This document shows positions 56,457-64,000 of a DNA stretch of 64,000 bases, piece after piece. The notes below the pieces were generated by a model. That model made no database searches. It was not told the DNA's origin and saw only the letters and a list, made by a program, of their open reading frames with translations. Positions within the stretch are counted from its first letter, which is position 1; each line of letters begins with the position of its first letter. A program made the position numbers and the translations under genes. The stretch spans positions 40,970 through 104,969 of the forward strand of contig JBBILR010000008.1 in NCBI GenBank assembly GCA_037444825.1, given 5' to 3'. This DNA is from JBFLVU01 sp037444825. Lineage in GTDB: Bacteria; Acidobacteriota; UBA4820; DSQY01.

Positions 56457-58121
56457 TCAGAACTCATCCACGAAAATGCGGAGGTGGCGGCTTCGGGTGC
56501 TCAATTTGCGCAATGACTTGGCCTCGATCTGCCGGATCCGCTCCCTCGTGACGGCGAAGGCCTTGCCCACCTCCTCCAGCGTGTGGTCGGTGTCGTACCC
56601 GATGCCGAAGCGGAGGCGGAGGACCTTGGCCTCCCGTTCGGGCAGCTCGTCCACCAGCCGGTGGACCTGGGCCCTGAGCTGGTCCCGCACCACGTGCTTG
56701 AGGGGGGAGGGGACCACCTGGTCCTCGATGAAGTCCCCCAGATGGCTGTCCTCCTCCTCCCCGATGGGGGTTTCGAGGGAGATGGGCTCCTGGGCGATCT
56801 TGAGGATCTTCCGCACCTTGGGGACGGTGATGCCCATCCGCTCGGCCACCTCCTCGGGGGTGGGCTCCCGGCCGTTCTCCTGGACGAGGGTCCGCATGGT
56901 CTTGAAGAGCTTGTTGATGGTCTCGATCATATGCACCGGGATGCGGATGGTACGGGCCTGGTCGGCGATGGCCCGGGTGATGGCCTGCCGGATCCACCAC
57001 GTGGCGTACGTGGAGAACTTGTACCCCCTCCGGTACTCGAACTTCTCCACGGCCTTCATGAGGCCGATGTTGCCCTCCTGGATGAGGTCCAGGAACTGGA
57101 GGCCCCGGTTGGTGTACTTCTTGGCGATGGAGACCACCAGCCGGAGGTTGGCCCGGATGAGGTCGTTCTTGGCGTTCTCCATCTCCATCTCGCCCCGGGC
57201 GATGAGGCCGGCGATGTGTTTCACCTCCTCCGGGGGGGAGCCCATCTCCTTCTCGATCTGGGCCAGGCGGTCCTCCACCTCCTTCAGCCGCTTGGCCAGT
57301 TCGGGGCTCTTGGTCCTGCCGGACTTGGCCAGTCGCGACTTGAGCCGCTTCTGCGTGGCCTCCAAGGCCCTCACCTCCTGGTGGGCCTTCTTGAAGGAGG
57401 CCATCATGTCGTTGATGAACTTGGCGTTGAGTTCCAGACGGCGGATCTTCTGGGTGAGCTCCACGTAGAGCCGACTCAGGGTCCATTTCAGCTTGCGGGC
57501 CTTCTTGGACTTCGGGTCCTTCTTGGTCTCCGCCGCCAGCCGGGAGGCCAGCCGTTCGGCCTGGGTCTGGATGGCCCGGATCCGCTCGATGAGCTCGATC
57601 TGCTCCTCGAGGCGGCGCTGGAGCTCCTGCTCGTCGTCCACGTCGTCGTAGAAGGAAAGGTAGTGGCGGGCCAGCTCCGGGTCCTTCTGAATCTCGTCGC
57701 CCATGGTGAGGATCATCCGGGCGGCGTACCGGGAGCGGGAGAGGGCCTTGATCATCACCTTCTTGCCCCGCTCGATCCGCTTGGCGATCCGCACCTCCCC
57801 CTCCCGGTTGAGGAGGGGGGTCTGCCCCATCTCCCTCAGGTACATCTTCACCGGGTCGTTGGTGCGCTCCAGGTCCGGGTCGTAACCCAGCAGGGCCCCT
57901 TCCGCCGCGGGCTTGGGGAGGAGGGCCGCGAGATCGTCCAAGGGGGGCCGGTCCTCCACGTCGATCCCCTGCTCCTCCAGGAACTGCATGAGGTAGTCCA
58001 TGTCCTCGGGGGACTGGAACTCCGCCGGGAGGAACTCGTTGATGTCCTCGTAGGTGAGCTTCTCCTTGCTCCGCGCGTACTCGATCACCAAATCCCGGAT
58101 GTCGTCGAATCGGTCGTCCAT
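56457..58121 (-). CDS. rpoD: RNA polymerase primary sigma factor
   Basis: 554-residue sigma70. Short region 1.1 (about 1-75), region 1.2 DPVKMYLREMGQTPLLNREGE, a helical non-conserved insert (about 140-290), region 2 NLRLVVSIAKKYTNRGLQFLDLIQEGN (split), FEYRRGYKFSTYATWWIRQA for -10 recognition, region 3 TINKLFKTMR, and region 4 with TLEEVGKAFAVTRERIRQIE for -35 recognition. Group 1 by its region 1 and by its place after dnaG. It is the likely reader of the TTGACA-N17-TATAAT-type promoters seen here. Confidence 0.96.
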   Translation of the reverse strand: MDDRFDDIRDLVIEYARSKEKLTYEDINEFLPAEFQSPEDMDYLMQFLEEQGIDVEDRPPLDDLAALLPKPAAEGALLGYDPDLERTNDPVKMYLREMGQTPLLNREGEVRIAKRIERGKKVMIKALSRSRYAARMILTMGDEIQKDPELARHYLSFYDDVDDEQELQRRLEEQIELIERIRAIQTQAERLASRLAAETKKDPKSKKARKLKWTLSRLYVELTQKIRRLELNAKFINDMMASFKKAHQEVRALEATQKRLKSRLAKSGRTKSPELAKRLKEVEDRLAQIEKEMGSPPEEVKHIAGLIARGEMEMENAKNDLIRANLRLVVSIAKKYTNRGLQFLDLIQEGNIGLMKAVEKFEYRRGYKFSTYATWWIRQAITRAIADQARTIRIPVHMIETINKLFKTMRTLVQENGREPTPEEVAERMGITVPKVRKILKIAQEPISLETPIGEEEDSHLGDFIEDQVVPSPLKHVVRDQLRAQVHRLVDELPEREAKVLRLRFGIGYDTDHTLEEVGKAFAVTRERIRQIEAKSLRKLSTRSRHLRIFVDEF

Positions 58122-58161
58122 GCCTTCTTCCTTCTCCGTTTTTTCGCGCTTCGAAAAGGCC

Positions 58162-59874
58162 CTACTCCATCAGGGCGCCGATCTCCTCCAGGAGGGCCAT
58201 CTTCTCCCGGTTGAGGATCTGCACGAGGTCGAGGTCCGCCCGCCGGCTGGCCTCCCGGATCTGCCGGGCCAGCTCGCGCTCCCTGCGCCTCAGGAACTCC
58301 ACCTGGACCTCGGCGGCGGCCCTCCGGAGGTCCTCCTCGGAGGGGACCTCGTGGCAGCCGTTGAGGATTCGGGCCAGCAGGGCCTGGTTTTGGGGGTCCG
58401 CCACGGCCCCGGCCAACAGCTCCTGGAGAAGGGGGCCGGCGGCCGCCGATTCCAGGGCGCCCCCCGGGAGGTCCGCGAGGATCCGGCGGGCCGCCTCCGG
58501 AAAGGCGAAGAAGCCCTTCACCAGGACCTGCTCCCGAACGGGAACGGCCGGGGGGGCCGGGGGGCGGGAGGCCGGGCTGGCGGGGGCGCCCTCCTCCGGT
58601 TCCTTCAGGCGCTTTCTCAGGAGGGCCGGCTCCATGCCCGTCCGCGCCGCCACTTCCCGGAGGTACTCCTGCCGCTCCAGCGGGTCGGGCACGGCGGAAA
58701 GGTAAACGGCCAACCGGTCCACGAAGGCCATTCGTCCCTCCACCTCCTGGAGACTTCCCGAGGAGAGCGCCCGTTCCACCAGAAAGTCGAAGAAGGGAAC
58801 GGCGCCTTCCACGACCCGGCGGTAGGCGTCGGGCCCCTTCTCGGCGATGAAGCCGTCGGGGTCCTTCCCCGACGGCACCAGCGCCACCCGGATCCGGAGA
58901 CCTTCCCCCAGCAGGAGAAGGATGGCCCGCTCGGCGGCCTGGAGGCCCGCCGCGTCCCGGTCGAAGTTGAGGACCACCTCCCGGGCGTACCGCTTGAGGA
59001 GGCGGACCTGGCCCTCCGCCAGGGCGGTCCCCAGGGTGGCCGCCACGCCGGGGACCCCCGCCTGGAAGGCCGCCAGGAAGTCCATGTACCCCTCCACCAG
59101 GAGGATCCGGCCCGTCTCGCGGACCGCCTGGCGCGTCACGGCCAGGCCGTACAAGAGGTCCCGCTTCTGGAAGACGGGGCTTTCGGGGGAGTTGAGGTAC
59201 TTGGGCTCCTCGTCCCCGAGGGCCCTTCCGCCGAATCCCACGGTGCGGCCCAGGACGTCCTCGATGGGGAAGAGGAGGCGGTTCCGGAAACGCTCGGCGT
59301 ACTCCCCCCGGGCCCGTTCCAGAAAGAGCCCCGCCTCCATGGCCTCGGCGGGGGTGAAACCCTGACGGGCCAGGTGGGCGAGGAGACCCCCCTCGGGGGG
59401 GGCGAACCCGAGCCTCAGCTTCTCGGCCGTCTCGGGCCGGATCCCCCGTCTTCGGGCGTAAGCGCGGACGGGGCTCTCGCGGGGCGCCTCCTCCAAGGCC
59501 TGGCGGTAGAACCGGGAGGCCGCCGCCAACAATTTGAAGAGGCGCTCCCGCCGGTCGGGGGTGCCGCGGGAGGCCTCGGGGGACCGGCTCTCCAGGCGGA
59601 CCCCGGCCTTTCGGGCCAGGATCTCCGCCGCCTCCAGGAACGAACAGCCCTCCACCTCCATGAGGAACTTGAGGACGTCGCCGCCCCGGTGGCACCCGAA
59701 GCAGTAAAAGAGGCCGTTGTCTCCGTCCACGCTGAAGGAGGGGGTCTTTTCCTTGTGGAAGGGGCAAAGCCCCACGCTTCGGCGGCCGCGCCGGGTGAGC
59801 CTCACGTAGTCCTGGTAAACGAGCAGGGGATCTACGAGGTTTTTCAGGTCTTCGACGCGGTGGACGGTGGTCAT
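58162..59874 (-). CDS. dnaG: DNA primase
   Basis: 570 residues; makes RNA primers at the replication fork. The N-terminal CHC2 zinc site is C37-x2-H40-x17-C58-x2-C61. The catalytic core has ERFRNRLLFPIEDVLGR, the Toprim LLVEGYMD and NFDRDAAG acidic motifs, then a helicase-binding C-terminal helical domain after a Pro/Ala-rich linker. ATG at 59874; frames extending further upstream run into mutS2. Own promoter at 59897-59925; rpoD follows by 40 bp. Confidence 0.96.
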   Translation of the reverse strand: MTTVHRVEDLKNLVDPLLVYQDYVRLTRRGRRSVGLCPFHKEKTPSFSVDGDNGLFYCFGCHRGGDVLKFLMEVEGCSFLEAAEILARKAGVRLESRSPEASRGTPDRRERLFKLLAAASRFYRQALEEAPRESPVRAYARRRGIRPETAEKLRLGFAPPEGGLLAHLARQGFTPAEAMEAGLFLERARGEYAERFRNRLLFPIEDVLGRTVGFGGRALGDEEPKYLNSPESPVFQKRDLLYGLAVTRQAVRETGRILLVEGYMDFLAAFQAGVPGVAATLGTALAEGQVRLLKRYAREVVLNFDRDAAGLQAAERAILLLLGEGLRIRVALVPSGKDPDGFIAEKGPDAYRRVVEGAVPFFDFLVERALSSGSLQEVEGRMAFVDRLAVYLSAVPDPLERQEYLREVAARTGMEPALLRKRLKEPEEGAPASPASRPPAPPAVPVREQVLVKGFFAFPEAARRILADLPGGALESAAAGPLLQELLAGAVADPQNQALLARILNGCHEVPSEEDLRRAAAEVQVEFLRRRERELARQIREASRRADLDLVQILNREKMALLEEIGALME

Positions 59875-59896
59875 GGCACCTCTCAGGCCACAGGGT

Positions 59897-59925
59897 AATC
59901 TAGTGCCTCGCCGGGACCTTAGCAA
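59897..59925 (-). promoter_or_regulatory. promoter of dnaG-rpoD
   Basis: TTGCTA at 59925-59920, 17-bp spacer, TAGATT at 59902-59897, within the 92-bp gap after mutS2. CAACCCG (59923-59929) and CGGGTTG (59941-59947) form an inverted repeat whose inner arm covers half of the -35. Confidence 0.75.
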
Positions 59926-59966
59926 CCCGAAATAAATCATCGGGTTGAATGTGTGTGAGCGACCGC

Positions 59967-62318
59967 TTACGCCTTGAGGCGGACCACGGTGACCCCCGCC
60001 CCTCCCGCCTGGGGCGGCGCCTCCTCCCACGAGGCGGCGTGCGGGCAGCGCCGCAGCCACTCCCGGACCGCCGCCCGGAGCCTTCCCGTCCCGATGCCGT
60101 GGATGATGCGGACCTCCGAGAGCCCGGCGGAAGCCGCCCGGTCCACGAAGGGCTCCAGCTCCGCCTCCGCCTCCGCCGCCGTCCGGCCCAGGAGGTTGAT
60201 CTCCCACCCGGCGTCCCTCCCCTGGAACTCCACCCGGCCGCCCTTGCGGGGGGCGGCGGGCTCCTTCTCTGCGAGGATCTCCACGTCCCCCACCCCCACC
60301 TGCAAGGTTTTCCCCTCGAAGTCCAATAGCAGGCGGCCCGAAGCGGCGTCCGCCTCCGAGACCCGGGCGGTGACGGAAAGCGCCCGGACCCGCACCAGGC
60401 TCCCCGGCTCGGGAAGGGCGGGGGGCGCGGCGGCGCGGGGGAGCCCGGCCTCTTCCGCCGCGGCCTCCACCAGCCGGGGGGTGACCTTCCGGGCCACCCG
60501 GTGGACCGACTGGCGGTTCACTTCGGCCTTCAGCTCGGCCAGGAACCGGGCCTCCGCCTCGGCGAAGCGCTGGGGCAGGGTCTCCACGAAACGCTTCCGC
60601 TCCTTCTCCAGGGCCTGGAGGGCCTTTTCCCGTTTCGCGGCCTCCGCCTCCAGGGCCCGAACCTTCTCCGCGAGCTCCCGCCGGGCCCGGCGGTGGGCCT
60701 CCGCCTCCGCCTCCAGGGCCTCCAGGACTTCCCTCAGGTGCCGGCTCCCCTCGGGGAGAAGCGAGCGGGCCCGGTCCAGGATGGCGGCGGGGATCCCCGA
60801 CCGTTCGGCGATGTCCAGGGCCCGGCTGGAACCCACCTGGCCCATGCGAAGCCGGAAGGTGGGGCGGCGGTCCCCTTCGGCGAACTCCATCCCGGCGTTG
60901 GCCATGCCGGGGGTGACCAGGGCGCGGGTCTTCAAGGCCTCGAAGTGGGTGCTGGCCAAGGTGAAGCCCCGCCTCTCGTGGAGGTGGAGGAGGATGGCCT
61001 CCCCCAGAGCCGCCCCCTCCTGGGGGTCCGTTCCGGAGCCCAGCTCGTCCAGCACGAAGAGGAAAGGCTCGGCCAACCCCAGGAGCGCCTCCCGGAGCGC
61101 GGCCATGCGGGCGGAAAAGGTGGAGAGGTCGTCGAGGATGGACTGGGTGTCCCCCACGGTGGCGTGGATCTGCCGGAAGACCGGGAGGGCGGTCCCCTCC
61201 GCGGCGGGGATGGGAATGCCCGCCTGGTGCATGGCCGCCAGGAGTCCCACGGTCTTGAGGGCCACGGACTTGCCGCCGGCGTTGGGGCCGGAGACCACCA
61301 GCGTCCTCGCCCCTTCGAGGGAGAGGGAGAGGTCCAAAGGCACGGCCTCCGTCCGGGGCGCCTCCCCCCAGGCCTCCTGCCTCAGGGCGTTCAGTTCGGG
61401 CAGCAGAAGGGGGTGTCGGGCCTGGCGAAGCTCCAGCGGCCCGCCGGGGGAGAGGACGGGGAGGAGACCTCCGTACCGGGAGGCCAGCCGCGCCGCCGCC
61501 AGGTCCACGTCCAGCGCCTCCACGGCCTCGAAGAGGGCCTCCAGCGCCTGGGAGGCGCCGGAGACGGCCGAGGAGACCTCCACCAGGATCCGGTGGATCT
61601 CCTCCCGTTCCTCCGCCTCCAGGGCGGTCAGGCGATTGTTGAGGTCCACCACCTCCAGGGGCTCGATGTAGGAGGTGGCCCCGGTGGAGGAGGTGTCGTG
61701 GAGGATCCCCTGGACCTGCCCCTTGAAGGAGGACTGCACCGGCAGGACCAGCCGCCCGTTCCGCACCGTGTAGGCCGTGTCCCTCAGGATGGAGCCCCCC
61801 AGCCGTTCCACGAGGCTCTCCATCCGGGAGAGCACCTGGCCCCGCGCCGCTTCGCGCTCCCGGCGGATGGCCCTCAGGTGGGGGCTGGCGCCGTCGGCCA
61901 CCTCCCCCCGGTCGTCGAGGGTCTTTTCGAGGAGGGCGAGCACCGGCCGCCAGCGGGCCGGATCCGGAAAGTCCCCCCGGAGGGCCGTCTTGTCGGCGGC
62001 CGGATCCTCCACCCAGGCGAAGGCGCGCGCCGAGGCCCTCAGGGCGTGCCGAAGGCCACGCAGGGTCTCCAGGGGGAAGGCCACCCCCGCGGGGACGCGG
62101 GTGGGGAAGCGCCGGTAGCCCTCCAAGCTCAGCCGGCCCGAGAGGGCCTCCCCTCGAACACAGGCCTCCACCCGGCCGTGGCGGAGGCGCACGGCGTCCT
62201 CCTCCGTTTCGGGGACGAGCGCCCCCGCCCGCCCTTTCCCTTCGTCGGTCTGGGCACAGAGGGAAAGGAGCGCGAGGACGCGGTCCCATTCCAGGGACTT
62301 CAGCGTCCTTGCGTCCAT
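59967..62318 (-). CDS. mutS2: MutS2 family ATPase/endonuclease
   Basis: 783 residues: N-terminal lever helices, MutS-type ATPase with Walker A SGPNAGGKSVALKT, LDDLSTFSARM, Walker B FVLDELGSGTDPQEGAALGEA, then a long charged coiled coil (about 505-605), a KOW-like segment (PGSLVRVRALSVTARVSEAD) and a C-terminal Smr domain (INLLGRTAAEAEAEL, HGIGTGRLRAAVREWL). MutS2 suppresses recombination and rescues stalled ribosomes in some bacteria. The Smr LDLR/LDLHG motif reads NLLGR. It starts 18 bp after rpsU in place of the usual rpsU-dnaG junction. Confidence 0.94.
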   Translation of the reverse strand: MDARTLKSLEWDRVLALLSLCAQTDEGKGRAGALVPETEEDAVRLRHGRVEACVRGEALSGRLSLEGYRRFPTRVPAGVAFPLETLRGLRHALRASARAFAWVEDPAADKTALRGDFPDPARWRPVLALLEKTLDDRGEVADGASPHLRAIRREREAARGQVLSRMESLVERLGGSILRDTAYTVRNGRLVLPVQSSFKGQVQGILHDTSSTGATSYIEPLEVVDLNNRLTALEAEEREEIHRILVEVSSAVSGASQALEALFEAVEALDVDLAAARLASRYGGLLPVLSPGGPLELRQARHPLLLPELNALRQEAWGEAPRTEAVPLDLSLSLEGARTLVVSGPNAGGKSVALKTVGLLAAMHQAGIPIPAAEGTALPVFRQIHATVGDTQSILDDLSTFSARMAALREALLGLAEPFLFVLDELGSGTDPQEGAALGEAILLHLHERRGFTLASTHFEALKTRALVTPGMANAGMEFAEGDRRPTFRLRMGQVGSSRALDIAERSGIPAAILDRARSLLPEGSRHLREVLEALEAEAEAHRRARRELAEKVRALEAEAAKREKALQALEKERKRFVETLPQRFAEAEARFLAELKAEVNRQSVHRVARKVTPRLVEAAAEEAGLPRAAAPPALPEPGSLVRVRALSVTARVSEADAASGRLLLDFEGKTLQVGVGDVEILAEKEPAAPRKGGRVEFQGRDAGWEINLLGRTAAEAEAELEPFVDRAASAGLSEVRIIHGIGTGRLRAAVREWLRRCPHAASWEEAPPQAGGAGVTVVRLKA

Positions 62319-62336
62319 CGGTTCCGGATGGTGTTC

Positions 62337-62543
62337 CTAGGCGTTGAGCTTGCGCTCCTGGGCCAGGCGCTTGAGCAGCTTCTTGCGCGCGGCCAGGGCC
62401 TTCTTCTTACGCTTCACGCTGGGCTTTTCGTAGTGCTGGCGCTTCTTGAGCTCGGAAAGAACCCCCGCCTTCTCGCACTTCCGCTTGAAGCGCCGGATGG
62501 CGCCCTCGACGGTCTCGCCCTCTTTCACGACCACGGTCGGCAC
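62337..62543 (-). CDS. rpsU: 30S ribosomal protein bS21
   Basis: 68-residue basic protein: PTVVVKEGETVEGAIRRF, KRKCEKAGVLSELKKRQHYE, KPSVKRKKKALAARKK. bS21 helps the 30S subunit in initiation. GTG at 62543 gives the family N-terminus, with GGGGAGG 9 bp upstream; an in-frame TTG at 62570 would add nine residues not found in bS21. First gene of the macromolecular-synthesis operon. Confidence 0.95.
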   Translation of the reverse strand: MPTVVVKEGETVEGAIRRFKRKCEKAGVLSELKKRQHYEKPSVKRKKKALAARKKLLKRLAQERKLNA

Positions 62544-62573
62544 TCTCGATCGCCTCCCCTCTAGAGCCAATTT

Positions 62574-62594
62574 GCTTCCGCCCGGGGCGAAAGC
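62574..62594 (-). promoter_or_regulatory. 5'-end hairpin of the rpsU transcript
   Basis: GCTTTCGCC-CCG-GGCGGAAGC, a 9-bp stem (one T-G pair), starts at the predicted first base of the transcript and ends 30 bp before the GTG. Possible stabiliser or autoregulatory element. Confidence 0.5.
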
Positions 62595-62600
62595 CCTCTA

Positions 62601-62629
62601 TGTATAGCAAATTTCCGGCTCAAGCGCAA
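62601..62629 (-). promoter_or_regulatory. promoter of rpsU-mutS2
   Basis: TTGCGC at 62629-62624, 17-bp spacer, TATACA at 62606-62601. Confidence 0.75.
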
Positions 62630-62652
62630 GCCCCGCCCCGATCCCCGCCCAT

Positions 62653-62717
62653 CCTTTCCGATTCGCAATTCCCAATCCGCTCCCGGCCTTTTTCCCTTTC
62701 GCCTTCCGCCTTCTCTA
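62653..62717. repeat. second heptad-repeat array
   Basis: Read on the minus strand: TAGAGAA, GGCGGAA, GGCGAAA, GGGAAAA (62717-62690), a short break, then GCGGATT, GGGAATT, GCGAATC, GGAAAGG (about 62680-62653). Two heptads are identical to those at 8962-9003. It fills most of the gap between the rpsU promoter and the DUF4412 gene; nothing else is seen in this gap. Confidence 0.65.
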
Positions 62718-62719
62718 TC

Positions 62720-63724
62720 CTACTTTCCCAGCCCCTTGAGGATGTCCTTGAGGGAGGGCTTCTTTTTCGGCGCGTTCTCGTCGGCGGGGGCCTCCGAAGG
62801 CTCCTCCCGGTCCTCCCCCTCCTGGATTCGCCCCTGTCCCCGGCCCCGCGTGTTGCCCTCCTCGTTGGCCTGGGCCAGACCTTTCATCATCTGTCCGAGA
62901 CCGAACTCCGTTCGGGTGTAGCCGGCGGGCAGGACGAAGGTCCCCGGAGGGACGGGAACCATCTGCACGTCCTTGGTGGTGAGGATCCTGGTGCCCTGGT
63001 CCTGGCCGTTCTCGAACAGCTGGGTGCGAACCTCCATGGGGAAGCCCAGGAAGCCGACCTTGGCGGCGATGACCTTGTCGAAGGCGGGGTCCCCGATGGA
63101 AAGCCCCTGGTTGTGCCAGTTGCGCTCCCCGAAGATGGCGAGGACGTCGTAGGCGGTGGTGGAGTAGTAGTCCGTCACCTGTTCGGTGTGGCTCTTGGTC
63201 TTGAAGCCCATGACGGACACCTGCGAGTCGTAGGAGATCTTGATCCGCTTGCCGGCGCAGGGGACCCCGCCCACGACCTTGGGGGGCAACGGAGAGACGT
63301 CCACCTGCTGGTTGGCGTAGGAGACCTTCATGGACTTCATCATCTGCTGAGCCCCGGCCTGCATCTCGTCCACGCTCATCTCCACGTACTCGCGGCGGTC
63401 GGGGAAGACGAAGTAGGCCACCTTGGCCTTCCCGTCCCCCAGGATGTAGGAGCCCTTGGGGAACATGACGAAGTCGGTGAGGTAGGTCATCTTGAATTTG
63501 CCGTCGTCGGCCACGGCCTCGAACTGAAAGCCGGCCGGCCCGTCGTCGGTGGGAAGCCCCATCTTGCGGGCCATTTCCTTCTCTTCGGGGGACATGGAAT
63601 GGGTGTTCTTTGCCTGGGGCCCGCCTTCGACCCTCACCTCACCGCGGTACTTGATGCCCACGAGGGCCTGCGACGCCAGCGTCGTGGCCGCGAGGGCCAG
63701 TGCGATCCAAACAGTCTTCTTCAT
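62720..63724 (-). CDS. exported DUF4412-like protein
   Basis: 334 residues with a signal peptide (MKKTVWIALALAATTLASQA). The mature part has long amphipathic strands (GIKYRGEVRVEG, FKMTYLTDFVMFPKGSYIL, KAKVAYFVFPDRREYVEM, RIKISYDSQVSVMGFKTKSH), as in the LolA-like DUF4412 family of periplasmic proteins of unknown role. One Cys only. A charged, disordered C-terminus (NEEGNTRGRGQGRIQEGED) ends in KKKPSLKDILKGLGK. ATG at 63724 with GGAGGAG 7 bp upstream. Confidence 0.78.
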   Translation of the reverse strand: MKKTVWIALALAATTLASQALVGIKYRGEVRVEGGPQAKNTHSMSPEEKEMARKMGLPTDDGPAGFQFEAVADDGKFKMTYLTDFVMFPKGSYILGDGKAKVAYFVFPDRREYVEMSVDEMQAGAQQMMKSMKVSYANQQVDVSPLPPKVVGGVPCAGKRIKISYDSQVSVMGFKTKSHTEQVTDYYSTTAYDVLAIFGERNWHNQGLSIGDPAFDKVIAAKVGFLGFPMEVRTQLFENGQDQGTRILTTKDVQMVPVPPGTFVLPAGYTRTEFGLGQMMKGLAQANEEGNTRGRGQGRIQEGEDREEPSEAPADENAPKKKPSLKDILKGLGK

Positions 63725-63743
63725 GGGGAACTCCTCCGGCGTG

Positions 63744-63772
63744 ATGATGCCAGAAAAGGACCCCGAAGGCAA
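63744..63772 (-). promoter_or_regulatory. putative promoter of the DUF4412-like gene
   Basis: TTGCCT at 63772-63767, 17-bp spacer ending TGG, CATCAT at 63749-63744 (weak -10 helped by the extended TG). Confidence 0.45.
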
Positions 63773-64000
63773 AAAAAGCCGGCCATCCTGATCCCCCCCG
63801 GCGCTCCGGGGGACCGAGCGGGCGCCCGGCCACGGGCGTCCCATCCCCGCGGCAACCTTGGCTCGCAAGGGCCGGGGGTCTATCCATGCTTCGCAAGCGC
63901 GTCCTTGCGGGGAACGGCCGGGTCTTGCTTCGAAGGGGCCCCGGAAAGGTGCCCTCCGTAAGGAGCACCGGGTGGCCCGCCCTTCGATTCCCATGCCAAC
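63773..64000. other. non-coding stretch with several hairpins (window edge)
   Basis: No convincing gene. Inverted repeats: CCTTG (63856-63860)/CAAGG (63866-63870) nested in CCCCG/CGGGG; GCTT-CGC-AAGC at 63888-63898; GGTGC...GCACC around a GTAA loop at 63948-63969. On the minus strand a run of T at 63777-63771 follows GCCGG...CCGGC, possibly the terminator of a gene beyond base 64000. Could hold a structured RNA; I cannot assign a class. Confidence 0.35.

Noticed and set aside
63820..63960. Possible c-di-GMP-I riboswitch
   Set aside because: Some short words on the minus strand recall GEMM elements, but the GCAAACC/GGACGCAAAGCC core and tetraloop-receptor are not there.
1..64000. CRISPR arrays, insertion sequences, prophage or integrase genes
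   Set aside because: No regular 25-40-bp repeat/spacer pattern, no transposase or integrase motif and no terminal inverted repeats were seen in any part.

Overview
The window is high-GC DNA (roughly 68-70% by eye), gene-dense, with small gaps and many start/stop overlaps of the GTGA or ATGA type. It looks like chromosomal core sequence from a Gram-negative-type bacterium: MurE carries the meso-diaminopimelate motif DNPR, and there are a lipoprotein, many signal peptides and an NtrC-type regulator. The gene mix (mraZ-led division cluster, DUF507, C4 zinc-ribbon/TPR genes, a carboxypeptidase-regulatory-like/TPR protein, DUF4412, a 2-hydroxyacyl-CoA dehydratase-like module) fits an Acidobacteriota or deltaproteobacteria-like lineage. 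That placement is inference; no rRNA is present. I see no CRISPR array, prophage or insertion sequence.

Layout. 1-8945 (minus): division and cell wall cluster mraZ-rsmH-ftsL-ftsI-murE-murF-mraY-murD-(ftsW), with a clear promoter followed by three tandem MraZ boxes. 9072-14596 (plus): a tightly coupled six-gene unit, YnbA-like and YnbB-like phospholipid enzymes, a PlsC-like acyltransferase, two 2-hydroxyacyl-CoA dehydratase/benzoyl-CoA reductase-family subunits and their ATPase activator. This is the best candidate for an undescribed pathway. 14699-22260: an exported PepF-like peptidase, a coiled-coil DUF349-like protein behind a long structured leader, a GYD protein, a lipoprotein and an M16 peptidase.

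22298-29163 (minus): acyl-CoA carboxylase beta subunit and enoyl-CoA hydratase (leucine-type catabolism) in one run with a PAS histidine kinase, an NtrC-like regulator whose GAFTGA loop reads GAFPDA, and a HAD phosphatase. 29249-34343 (minus): HU, a GspE/PilB-like protein whose P-loop lysine is methionine, two small genes and a PhoB/PhoR-type pair. 34414-37889 (plus): acpP-fabF and etfBA. 38130-44446: a secreted protein of unknown function, an M28 peptidase, metG, a Cys/His-rich membrane protein, and a two-gene unit encoding an exported eight-cysteine mini-protein and an exported partner. 44519-48843 (minus): DUF507, a long TPR protein, a zinc-ribbon coiled-coil protein and a CAU tRNA.

48888-55478 (minus): trpE-G-D-C-F-A-aroF, with no trpB. 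It is preceded by a complete ribosome-mediated attenuator: promoter, a 30-codon leader peptide with tandem Trp codons, mutually exclusive hairpins and a UUCG terminator. 55485-62629 (minus): a TPR protein, then an expanded macromolecular-synthesis operon rpsU-mutS2-dnaG-rpoD. 62720-63772: a secreted DUF4412-like protein. Two intergenic arrays of 7-bp direct repeats lie near 8962 and 62653.

Promoters were read by eye. Many show TTGMNN-N17-TAKRNT, consistent with the RpoD encoded in the window.
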